Assembly: GCA_934597255.1 (NCBI GenBank)
Contig: CAKTQV010000007.1
Span: forward strand, 1-64,000
DNA: 64,000 bases
Origin: an uncultured Oscillospiraceae bacterium
GTDB lineage: Bacteria; Bacillota; Clostridia; Oscillospirales; Oscillospiraceae
Reading direction: 5' to 3'
Position 1 is the stretch's first letter. Each line of letters starts with the position of its first letter. Under the pieces are notes generated by a model, which worked only from the letters and a program-made list of their open reading frames with translations, made no database searches and was not told the origin of the DNA. Below are positions 36,389-45,000 of this stretch, one piece after another. The position numbers and the translations under genes were made by a program.

Positions 36389-36619
36389 ATGAAAGAACTT
36401 CTGACCTATATGGTGCAGAGCCTCGTGGACCATCCCGACGAGGTCTCTGTTGTCGAGCGCGAGACCGCCGGCGAGACCGTGTACGAAGTGCGCGTGGCCG
36501 ACGGGGATATGGGCAAGGTCATCGGCCGTCAGGGCCGCATTGTTCGCCAGATCCGCGTTTTGATGAAGGCTCAGGCGCAGCGCCAGGGCAAAAAGGTATC
36601 CGTTGAGATACTTGACTGA
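36389..36619 (+). CDS. khpA: KH domain RNA-binding protein KhpA
   Basis: A 76-residue single KH-domain protein with the GKVIGRQGRIVRQIRVLM loop (the GxxG motif lies in IGRQGR). Family members bind RNA with KhpB/Jag and influence cell division and elongation. I chose ATG 36389, seven bases after AAGGAG; a TTG one codon upstream is less likely. Confidence 0.93.
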   Translation: MKELLTYMVQSLVDHPDEVSVVERETAGETVYEVRVADGDMGKVIGRQGRIVRQIRVLMKAQAQRQGKKVSVEILD

Positions 36620-37105
36620 GTGAAGAAGCAATATCTGGAAGCGGGAAGGATCGTCAACACACACGGCGTCCGGGGCGAGGTGAAGATCGAGCCCTGGGCG
36701 GACGATGCGGCGTTCCTTACCCGCTTCAGGCGTTTTTATCTGGACGGGAAGGTCGTCGCGGTCCGCTCCTGCCGGGTGCACAAGTCGATGGCGATTGCCG
36801 CGCTGGAGGGCGTGGAGGACGTCAATGCGGCCATGGCGCTCAAGGGACGGGTGATCTTCATCGACCGCGACGACGCGAGGCTGCCGGCCGGAACGGTCTT
36901 TCGCCAGGATATCCTGGGCGCGAGGGTCGTGGATGAGTCCGGGCGGGAGCTGGGCGTGCTCGACGATGTGCTGGACGAGCCCGCTTCGTCCGTGCTGGTC
37001 GTGAAGGGGGAGCGGGAGATCCTGATCCCCGACGTGCCGGCATTCGTTTTGAAAAAGGATGCGGACGCGTGCGTCGTCACCGTCCGCCTCATCGAGGGTA
37101 TGTGA
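36620..37105 (+). CDS. rimM: Ribosome maturation factor RimM
   Basis: A 161-residue 30S assembly factor. The RimM domain opens YLEAGRIVNTHGVRGEVKIEP, and the PRC-barrel starts near 93 (DILGARVVDESGRELGVLDDVL). GTG start directly after the khpA stop; its stop abuts the trmD start. Confidence 0.94.
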   Translation: MKKQYLEAGRIVNTHGVRGEVKIEPWADDAAFLTRFRRFYLDGKVVAVRSCRVHKSMAIAALEGVEDVNAAMALKGRVIFIDRDDARLPAGTVFRQDILGARVVDESGRELGVLDDVLDEPASSVLVVKGEREILIPDVPAFVLKKDADACVVTVRLIEGM

Positions 37106-38371
37106 ATGAAGATAGACATACTGACGCTGTTCCCGGACGCCGTGATGCCGATGCTGGACACGTCGATCCTGGGACGCGCGGCCAAAAAAGGTATACTGGA
37201 TATTCATGCGGTCCAGATCCGGGATTATACCGAGAATAAACAGCAGCAGGTGGATGATTATCCATACGGCGGCGGCTGGGGCTGCGTGATGATGGCGCAG
37301 CCGCTCAGGTCCTGTCTCGACGACGTTATGGCGAAGGCGGACGGCAGGCGCCACCGCGTGATCTATATGTCGCCGCAGGGACGGCCGTTCGACCAGAACG
37401 AGGCGCGCCGCCTTGTGCGCGACTACGACCATCTGGTCCTGGTCTGCGGCCACTACGAGGGCGTGGACGAGCGCTTCATTGAAAAATACTGCGACGAGGA
37501 GCTGTCGCTGGGCGATTTTGTGCTCACCGGCGGCGAGATCGCGGCCATGGCCGTGACGGACTGCGTGTGCCGGATGGTGCCGGGCGTCCTGTCTGATCCG
37601 GAGTGCTACGAGGGCGAGAGCCACTGGGACGGGCTGCTGGAGTATCCGCAGTACACGCGGCCGGAGACCTGGGAAGGCATGGAGGTGCCGGCGGTGCTGC
37701 GCTGCGGCGACCATGCGGAGGTGGCGGCCTGGCGGCGCGAGCAGCAGCTCTTCCGCACGAAGGAAAAGCGCCCGGATATGTTCGCGCGCTTTCAGCCGCA
37801 GACAAAGGAGGAAAAGCGCCTGTACGACAAGCTGACGGGGCGCGAAAAGCTCGTGTTCGACTGCCGCAAGGCGACGGCGGACGACATGGACGCGCTGCTG
37901 GCGCTGGGCGCGGAGGGCTCGGCCTATCTGCGCGCCAACGGCGTCGATCAGTGGCAGGACAATTTCCCGAACGAGGCGGTTTTCACGCGCGACATCGGGA
38001 AGGGAAACTGCTGGCTGTTCACGCACGGGCAGACACCCGCCGGCGTAATCGTCGTGTATCTGGAGCCCGATCCCGATTATCCCGCCATCGAGGGCCGGTG
38101 GCTGACGGAGGGAACGCCCTACGGCGTGATCCACCGCGCGGCCATCTCCGCGGCCTTCCGCGGGCACGGTCTGGTCGACGAGATGTTCTCGCTGGCCGAG
38201 GACATCATCCTCGGCTCCGGCTGCGTCTCGGCGCGCGTGGACACGCACGAGGACAACGGCCCCATGCGCCATGTGCTCGAACGCCGGGGCTATGCGCCCT
38301 GCGGCGTCGTTTACCTCCACCATGGCTCGGAGGAGTGCAAGCGCCGCATCGGCTACGAAAAAATATTCTGA
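37106..38371 (+). CDS. trmD: tRNA (guanine37-N1)-methyltransferase TrmD fused to a GNAT acetyltransferase domain
   Basis: 421 residues. The first 245 are a normal TrmD: ILTLFPDAV opening, YGGGWGC knot entry, and LVCGHYEGVDERF plus the GDFVLTGGEIAAM knot. TrmD methylates G37 of tRNAs to hold the reading frame. Residues about 252-421 form a second, in-frame GNAT-like domain (ATADDMDALL, then IHRAAISAAFRGHGLVDEMF, the acetyl-CoA loop region, and NGPMRHVLERRGYAPCG). No stop or start is forced between them. The fusion is unusual for TrmD; a frameshift artefact is unlikely because both domains share one frame. The acetyl acceptor is unknown. Confidence 0.92.
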   Translation: MKIDILTLFPDAVMPMLDTSILGRAAKKGILDIHAVQIRDYTENKQQQVDDYPYGGGWGCVMMAQPLRSCLDDVMAKADGRRHRVIYMSPQGRPFDQNEARRLVRDYDHLVLVCGHYEGVDERFIEKYCDEELSLGDFVLTGGEIAAMAVTDCVCRMVPGVLSDPECYEGESHWDGLLEYPQYTRPETWEGMEVPAVLRCGDHAEVAAWRREQQLFRTKEKRPDMFARFQPQTKEEKRLYDKLTGREKLVFDCRKATADDMDALLALGAEGSAYLRANGVDQWQDNFPNEAVFTRDIGKGNCWLFTHGQTPAGVIVVYLEPDPDYPAIEGRWLTEGTPYGVIHRAAISAAFRGHGLVDEMFSLAEDIILGSGCVSARVDTHEDNGPMRHVLERRGYAPCGVVYLHHGSEECKRRIGYEKIF

Positions 38372-38372
38372 A

Positions 38373-38408
38373 AAAACACCGGCTTTCGTCTGCGAAAGCC
38401 GGTGTTTT
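38373..38408. terminator. Bidirectional terminator between trmD and the TetR gene
   Basis: A perfect 16-base stem (38373-38388 with 38393-38408) has A-runs on the left and T-runs on the right, so it can serve both convergent genes. Confidence 0.9.
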
Positions 38409-38420
38409 CCCTATGGCGGA

Positions 38421-39023
38421 TCATGGCGGGCTCGCGGGCGGGATATCCGTCCCGCCGCTCCCGAGCCGGACGGCGGCGCCGCGGATATGGTCGCGGAGCA
38501 TCGTGTCGGCGAAGCGGATCAACTCCTCAGGCGTGCGGTCCAGCTCGCCGAGCAGCCATACCTCCACGATGCCCGCGAGCGCGACGACGTAAAACTCGGT
38601 GAGCAGCTCGTAATCGCCGGTATCCTCCGGCCCGCCAAGCTGCCGCCCGAACTGCTCGACGGTCGTGTGGATGACGGCGTATATATCCGATTCAAAAAAG
38701 CGGCGGATGTGGCTGCGGCCCACGGAGCGGAGCGCGCAGACGCACACGGCGCGGTTGCTGTCCAGATATTCAAAAAGCTGCAGCAGACCGTCCTGCCACA
38801 GCAGGGCGCCCTCATGCCGGCGCAGCAGGGAGACGGCTTCCTCCTGGAACATCCAGCGCATGAGATCGTAAACATCCTCAAAATGATAATAGAAGTTCTG
38901 CCGCCGTATCCCGCACAGATCGGAAAGCTCGCGTATGCTGATTTTGTCCACGGGCTTTTGCGCCATCAGCCGCTTCAGCGCGTCGGCGAGGGCCCGCTTG
39001 GTCTGGTCGCTTCTTCGCTCCAT
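38421..39023 (-). CDS. TetR/AcrR family transcriptional regulator
   Basis: 200 residues. An N-terminal helix-turn-helix (about 8-48: TKRALADALKRLMAQKPVDKISIRELSDLCGIRRQNFYYHFED) precedes a C-terminal ligand/dimer domain of the DhaS-like type. ATG 39023 follows GGAGGTG. It diverges from the small protein-MMPL-GLUG operon and most likely controls it, with the gap dyad as candidate operator. Confidence 0.88.
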   Translation of the reverse strand: MERRSDQTKRALADALKRLMAQKPVDKISIRELSDLCGIRRQNFYYHFEDVYDLMRWMFQEEAVSLLRRHEGALLWQDGLLQLFEYLDSNRAVCVCALRSVGRSHIRRFFESDIYAVIHTTVEQFGRQLGGPEDTGDYELLTEFYVVALAGIVEVWLLGELDRTPEELIRFADTMLRDHIRGAAVRLGSGGTDIPPASPP

Positions 39024-39045
39024 AAAATACACCTCCGGCCGTTTG

Positions 39046-39074
39046 ATTATAACACAGACGCGCGACGGTTTCAG
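39046..39074 (-). promoter_or_regulatory. Sigma-A promoter of the TetR gene
   Basis: On the minus strand CTGAAA (39069-39074), 17 bases, consensus TATAAT (39046-39051). Confidence 0.6.
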
Positions 39075-39105
39075 CAGAAAATAACATTCGGACAAATCGC
39101 GGCGT

Positions 39106-39124
39106 GTGTCGCATTATATGACAC
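39106..39124. promoter_or_regulatory. Candidate TetR operator (GTGTC-N9-GACAC dyad)
   Basis: Arms GTGTC (39106-39110) and GACAC (39120-39124) flank an AT-rich 9-base centre with a TATATG-like -10 sequence on the plus strand. The position, midway between the divergent genes, fits self- and operon control. I could not settle the plus-strand promoter. Confidence 0.4.
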
Positions 39125-39196
39125 CGCGGGCGGATTGACCTTTGTTTTTCCCGGCGGCGGCTGATAAACTCTTCGGGTAAAAAGGGGGGCGAGCGC

Positions 39197-39511
39197 GTGA
39201 GGGAGTGCTTTGACATCGTTCTTGACAGCCAGCTTGGAGAGCGGCGCGGGACGCTGACCATCGACGAGACGGGCGGCGCGGTACGCGGCGCGATATCGCT
39301 GGTCGGCTTTGAAAACGCCGTGGCCGGCGAGGAAAAGGCCGGCGTGCTTTATCTTCGCCACGAGCTTCAAACGCTGGTGAGCCGGCTGAAATGCCGGTCG
39401 GTCATCCGGGTGAAGGGCGACCGGCTCGACGGGACCGTGAGCACGGACGGTGCGGAAATGAAGCTGCACGGCGTCCGGACGGGAGCGCCGGAGAGCGAAC
39501 AGGCGGGATAA
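39197..39511 (+). CDS. Small beta-rich cytoplasmic protein, unknown function
   Basis: 104 residues, GTG start preceded by a G-rich ribosome site. Pattern: repeated short strands (FDIVLDSQLGERRGTLTIDE, then GAISLVGF and MKLHGVR). No signal peptide or membrane segment. It is the first gene of the TetR-linked operon, 30 bases before the exporter. It does not match a family I recognise. Confidence 0.65.
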   Translation: MRECFDIVLDSQLGERRGTLTIDETGGAVRGAISLVGFENAVAGEEKAGVLYLRHELQTLVSRLKCRSVIRVKGDRLDGTVSTDGAEMKLHGVRTGAPESEQAG

Positions 39512-39541
39512 GTCCGCCGGACAGAAAGGAGGAGATTTCCC

Positions 39542-42067
39542 ATGGAGGAGCAGCAGAAGGCCGGACACGGCTTTATGGTGAAGCTTGCCACGTTCATCGT
39601 GGATAAGCGCAGCCTGTTTTTTCTGATCGTGATCGTGGCGCTCATTTTTTCCGCCTTTTCGCGCAATTGGGTGGAGGTGGAAAACGATCTGATCGCCTTT
39701 CTGCCGGACGACGCGGAGACAAAGCTCGCGCTGGACGTGATGGAGGAGCAGTTCACGACGTTCGGCACGGCGGAGGTCATGGTCGCCAACGTCACCTGGG
39801 AGGAGGCGGAGCGGCTGAACGATGAAATCGCCGGGCTGAAGGGCGTGCAGAGCGTCGCCTTCGACCAGACGACGGAGCATTATAACCATGCCTCGGCGCT
39901 TTATACCGTGACGTTCGCCTACGACGAGAACGACGACGAGTGCCTTGCGTCGCTCGACCGGGTAAAGGAGCTTCTGGCGGACTACGACCTGTATATCTCC
40001 ACGGAGCTTGGCAACACCCTGCAGGATACGATCGCCCGCGAGGTCAACGTCATTATGGTGTATGTGGCGGTCATCGTGGTAGCCGTGCTGCTGCTGACGT
40101 CGCAGACCTACGGGGAGGTCCCCGTGCTGCTGATCACGTTCGTGTCGGCGATGATCCTCAATCAGGGGAGCAATTTCCTGCTGGGGACGATATCCTTCGT
40201 GTCCAACTCCGTCACGAGCATCCTTCAGCTCGCCCTGTCGCTGGATTACGCGGTCATCCTCTGCAACCATTTCAAGGAGGAGCATGAAACGCTGCCCATC
40301 CGCGAGGCGGCCATCGCCGCGCTGAGCCGCTCGATCCCCGAGATCAGCGCCAGCTCGCTGACGACGGTCGGCGGTCTGGCGGCCATGCTGTTCATGCAGT
40401 TCAAGATCGGCCCGGATATGGGCATCTGCCTCATCAAGGCCATCCTTTATGCGCTTTTGAGCGTGTTTATCCTCATGCCGGGCCTGCTGGTGCTGTTCGG
40501 GCCGTTGATCGAGAAAACGCGCCACCGGGACTTTGTGCCGAAGATACCGCTCGTGGGCAAGATCGACTACGCGACGCGGCACGTCGTGCCGCTGGTGTTC
40601 CTCGTGCTGGTGGTCCTCGGCGTGCACTATTCCAATCTGTGCCCCTACGCCTACGGCTACAGCTCGCTGACCACGCCGAAGCTCAACGAAAACCAGATCG
40701 CCGACCGCATGGTCTCGGATAATTTCACCTCGATGAACATGCTGGCGCTGGTCGTGCCGGCGGGCGATTATGAAAAAGAGGCGGAGCTGCTGGAGGAGCT
40801 GGAGAGCTACGACGAGATCGACAGCACGATGGGCCTGGCCAACATCGAGGCCATGGACGGCTATATGCTGGCCGACCGGCTCACGCCGCGGCAGTTCGCG
40901 GAGCTGGCGGGGCTGGATTACGAGGCCGCGCGGCTGGTATACGCGGCCTACGCGGTGGAAAACGAGGATTACGGAAAGCTGGTCGGGAGCATCGCGTCGT
41001 ACCGCGTGCCGCTGATCGACATGTTCCTGTTCGTCTGCCGGGAGGTGGACGCCGGGCTCGTCACGCTCGACGACGAGCAGACGGCCATGCTGGCCGACGC
41101 GAAAACGCAGATGGAAAGCGCCAAGGCGCAGCTCAGCGGCGAGGATTACAGCCGCATGCTGCTGTATCTGACGCTGCCGGAAAGCGGCGACGAGACCTAT
41201 GCCTTCATCGACACCATCCGGGACATCGCCCGGAGCTATTACCCGGACGGCAAGGTGTATGTCGCGGGCAATTCGACCAACGAATACGATTTCAAGAAAT
41301 CCTTTGCGACCGACAACACGGTCGTGAGCGTCGTTTCGATCCTGATCGTTCTGCTGGTGCTGCTGTTCACGTTCAAGTCCGTGGGCATGCCGCTGCTTCT
41401 CATCCTGGTCATCCAGGGGAGCATCTGGATCAACTTCTCCGTGCCGGCCATCACGAACACGGGCCTGTTTTTCATGAGCTATCTGGTCGTCAGCTCCATC
41501 CAGATGGGCGCGAACATCGACTACGCCATCGTTATCGCCACGCGCTATCAGGAGCTGAAGGACCGGATGGACCACCGCGAGGCGATCATAGAGACGCTCA
41601 ACTTCGCGTTTCCCACTGTGCTGACCTCCGGAACGATCCTGACGGTGGCGGGCATGCTGATCGGGCGGATGACGTCGGAGGCGACGATCGCCGGCATCGG
41701 CCAGTGCCTCGGCCGCGGCACGCTGCTGTCCATGTTCCTGGTGCTGTTCGTTCTGCCGCAGATACTGCTTGTCGGCGGCGGGATCGCGGATAAGACGTCC
41801 TTCGCCGTGAAGAAGACGGTGAAGCGGGCGCAGACGCGCGGGCGCGTGTTTGTGGACGGCGTCGTCCGCGGCGAGATCCGCGGCACGGTCAGCGGCGTCA
41901 TGCGCGCGAGCATCGAGGGCGACGTGGATCTCAATCTCCTTTCGGGAGACATGAGCGAGGAAAAAGAAACGGATGAGCCGTCTGCCGCGGCCGGGGAAAA
42001 CAACCCGGACGGGGAAACGGCCCCGGACGGCGGCGGGAGCGCAAGCGAGGAGGAGAAGGATGAATAA
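39542..42067 (+). CDS. MMPL/RND family exporter
   Basis: An 841-residue inner membrane exporter with two repeats of one helix, a large outer domain and five further helices. Asp-Tyr pairs needed for proton flow in MmpL proteins are seen as SLDYA near 234 and NIDYA near 659. The extracytoplasmic parts lie at about 45-170 and 355-590. The C-terminal cytoplasmic tail (about 755-841) first shows short repeats of VxxGxVxGxI type, resembling a bactofilin strand pattern, and then an acidic stretch. AAAGGAGG ribosome site. It overlaps the GLUG gene by 8 bases, so the two are co-expressed. Lipid or surface polymer export is family-based inference. Confidence 0.9.
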   Translation: MEEQQKAGHGFMVKLATFIVDKRSLFFLIVIVALIFSAFSRNWVEVENDLIAFLPDDAETKLALDVMEEQFTTFGTAEVMVANVTWEEAERLNDEIAGLKGVQSVAFDQTTEHYNHASALYTVTFAYDENDDECLASLDRVKELLADYDLYISTELGNTLQDTIAREVNVIMVYVAVIVVAVLLLTSQTYGEVPVLLITFVSAMILNQGSNFLLGTISFVSNSVTSILQLALSLDYAVILCNHFKEEHETLPIREAAIAALSRSIPEISASSLTTVGGLAAMLFMQFKIGPDMGICLIKAILYALLSVFILMPGLLVLFGPLIEKTRHRDFVPKIPLVGKIDYATRHVVPLVFLVLVVLGVHYSNLCPYAYGYSSLTTPKLNENQIADRMVSDNFTSMNMLALVVPAGDYEKEAELLEELESYDEIDSTMGLANIEAMDGYMLADRLTPRQFAELAGLDYEAARLVYAAYAVENEDYGKLVGSIASYRVPLIDMFLFVCREVDAGLVTLDDEQTAMLADAKTQMESAKAQLSGEDYSRMLLYLTLPESGDETYAFIDTIRDIARSYYPDGKVYVAGNSTNEYDFKKSFATDNTVVSVVSILIVLLVLLFTFKSVGMPLLLILVIQGSIWINFSVPAITNTGLFFMSYLVVSSIQMGANIDYAIVIATRYQELKDRMDHREAIIETLNFAFPTVLTSGTILTVAGMLIGRMTSEATIAGIGQCLGRGTLLSMFLVLFVLPQILLVGGGIADKTSFAVKKTVKRAQTRGRVFVDGVVRGEIRGTVSGVMRASIEGDVDLNLLSGDMSEEKETDEPSAAAGENNPDGETAPDGGGSASEEEKDE

Positions 42068-45000
42068 GGCGATCGGACGGCTGAAGGCCGCGCTGTGCGC
42101 GCTGGCCGCCGTGTTCTCTCTGGCGGCGCCGGCGCTTTCGGACGATTCCGTGCATATAAAAACGGCGGAGGATCTGTGCCGCCTGTCGGAAAGCTGCACG
42201 CTCGATACCTGGTCGCAGGGGAAAACCGTCCAGCTGGACGGGGATATCTCGCTCGAGGGCGTGGATTTCACGCCCATCCCCAGCTTTGGCGGCGTTTTCA
42301 AGGGAAACGGCCATACCATAAGCGGGCTGTATATTTCCGGCTCCTATTCCAGGGCGGGGCTGTTCGCCACGGTGCAGGAGAGCGGCGTCGTCAAGAATCT
42401 GAACGTGTCCGGCACGGTCGATATGCAGGGCAGCAGCGAGGCGGCCGGCGGCATTGCCGGCGTCAACGAGGGCACCATCCTCTCGTGCAGCTTCACGGGG
42501 ACCGTGAGCGGCCGCGTGAATACGGGCGCCATCGTCGGCCTGAACCAGATGCTTGGCAGTGTGAGCAGCTGCACGGCCACCGGCGCGGTGTACGGCAGCA
42601 AAAAAACCGGCGGCATCGCCGGCTGCAATCTCGGCCTTGTGACCATCTGCAAAAACTTTGCCTATGTCAACACCGTCAGCGAGGACAAAAACTTTTCGAT
42701 ACAGGATTTTTATATCGACACCACGTTTGATCTGGCAAAGCTCTCCACGCGCGACGCGGGCGAATCCACCTCCGACACCGGCGGCATCGCGGGCTATTCC
42801 TCCGGTATCCTCCGCGGTTGCACGAACGAGGCGGTCGTCGGCTATCAGCACGTCGGCTACAACACCGGCGGCATCGCCGGGCGCAGCTGCGGCTTTTTGT
42901 CCAGCTGCGTCAACCGCGGCACGGTGTACGGCCGCAAGGATGTCGGCGGCATCGTCGGCCAGATGGAGCCGTACATGGAGCTGAACGTGGAAAACAGCAT
43001 GCTCGCCCGGATGCAGCAGCAGCTTGACGAGCTCAACGAGCTCATCAACAAGGCGGCCGACGATGCGCAGGGCGGGGCCGGCGGCGTTTCGTCGCGCCTG
43101 AACAGCATGGCCGGCTACGTCGGAAACGCGGTCAGCGAGGCCGCGAACGTCAGCGTCACCATCGGCGGCAGCGGCCAGGCCGAGGGAAGCGCCGAGGGCG
43201 AGGGCGGTCTGGACGTCAGCGTGGACGTGCCGCCGCTGGACGTCGACATCGACGGCGGTCATCTGGAAAGCGGCTCGGTCTCCGGCGGCTTTCAGATCGT
43301 CGCGGCGCCCGATCTCGGCGGCCTTACGGCGGCCATCAACGGCATCGGCAGCCAGCTCAGCCTGCTCAACGGGGCCATCGTGGGAACGACGGGCGTCGTG
43401 GCCGACGATGTGCGCGCCATCAACGACAAGTTCAACGAGCTGTCGAACACGATGTTCGACGCCATCTTCACCGTCGGCAGCGAGGACAGCGACATTCTGG
43501 TCGACACGTCGGGCGTGGACATCGAGCTGGTCACGCTCGGCAAGGTGAGCTCGAGCACGAACACCGGCGCGGTCAGCGGCGACATCAACACCGGTGGCAT
43601 CGCCGGCGCGATGGCTATCGAGTATGAATACGATCTGGAGGACGACGTGTCGTCCAACCTGTCTGCACAGTACAAGCGCGAATACGAGATGAAGGCCGTG
43701 CTCCAGAACTGCACGAACAAGGGCGCCGTGACGGCGCGGCGCAGCTACGCCGGGGGCGTGGCCGGGCGCATGGATCTCGGCGTGCTGACCGGCTGCCGCG
43801 GCTTCGGCGATGTGACGAGCGAGAGCGGCGATTACGTCGGCGGCATCGCGGGGCTCACGAGCGCGACGGTACGCTCCTGCTGGTCGAAATGCACGCTCTC
43901 CGGCGGGAAATACATCGGCGGCGTCGTGGGCTCGGGCGTGTCCGAGTCGGTGACGGGCGCCGGCAGCACCGTCGCGGGCTGCGTCAGCATGGTGGCGATC
44001 GCGGACGGTTCGCAGTATCTGGGCGCGGTCTCCGGCGCGGACGCGGGCGATTTTCTGGAAAACACCTTCGTGTCCGACACGCTGGCCGGCATCGACGGCG
44101 TCAGCGTCGCTGGCAAGGCCGAGCCGGTGACCTATGCGCAGCTGCGGGCCATGGAGCGCGTCCCCGCGGAGATGAAGCGTCTGTCGCTGCGCTTTGTCGC
44201 CGACGGCGAAACGCTTAAAACGCTGTCCGTCAATTACGGCGATTCCCTCGGCGCGGACGTGTATCCGGCGATACCGGCCCGGGAGGGCTATTACGCCGTG
44301 TGGGACCGGACGGAGCTGAACGACCTGCATTTTGACACGGTCGTAACGGCGGAGTACCGGGCCGAATTCCCCTCGGCCGCGTCCGGCGACACCCGCGGAG
44401 AGGATCGTCCCGTGCTCTTTTCCGAGGGCCGCTACACCGAGGAAGCGGAGCTGACGGTCGAGCGCGCCGGGGAAACGGCGGCGCTGGAGGATATCGACCG
44501 GGATTTTGCCCCGGCGGAGGAAAACGCGCTGACGGCGCGCGTGCCGTGGCTTTCGCGGCTGGAAAAGCCCGTGAGCGCCGTGCTGGAGGAGCAGCTTTGC
44601 ATCCGCCTGCCGGACGACGGCCTCGCGGAGCATACGCTCCACTATCTGCCGCCCGAGGGCCGTTCCGGCGAGCTTCGGATATACGAGCAGCAGGACGGCC
44701 GCTGGCGCCGGGTCAAAACGGAGGAATTCGGCAGCTATGTGACGTTCACGGTCGCCGGCACGCAGGCGGAGATCGCGGCTGTGTCGGTGACGGTCGAGTG
44801 GTGGCTGTGGGCCATCCCGGCCGTGCTGGCTGCGGCGGCCGTCGTTCTGATCGTGCTGGCCGCGCGGCGGCACGCCCGCCGGCGGCGCGAGGAAAAGGCG
44901 CGGGCGCTGGAGGAACTGATGCGGCGCGGCCCGGCCCCCTCGCCGGAGACGGCGGACGGGGAGAACCCAGCTGAGGCCGGGGCCGAAGCGCCGGCCGGGA

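Noticed and set aside
38300..38371. TrmD-GNAT as an assembly frameshift joining two genes
   Set aside because: The fusion point is near residue 245, not here, and no start codon with a ribosome site for a separate GNAT gene is visible between the domains.
39135..39167. TTGACC to TGATAA as the promoter of the exporter operon
   Set aside because: The spacing of 21 bases is too long for sigma-A.
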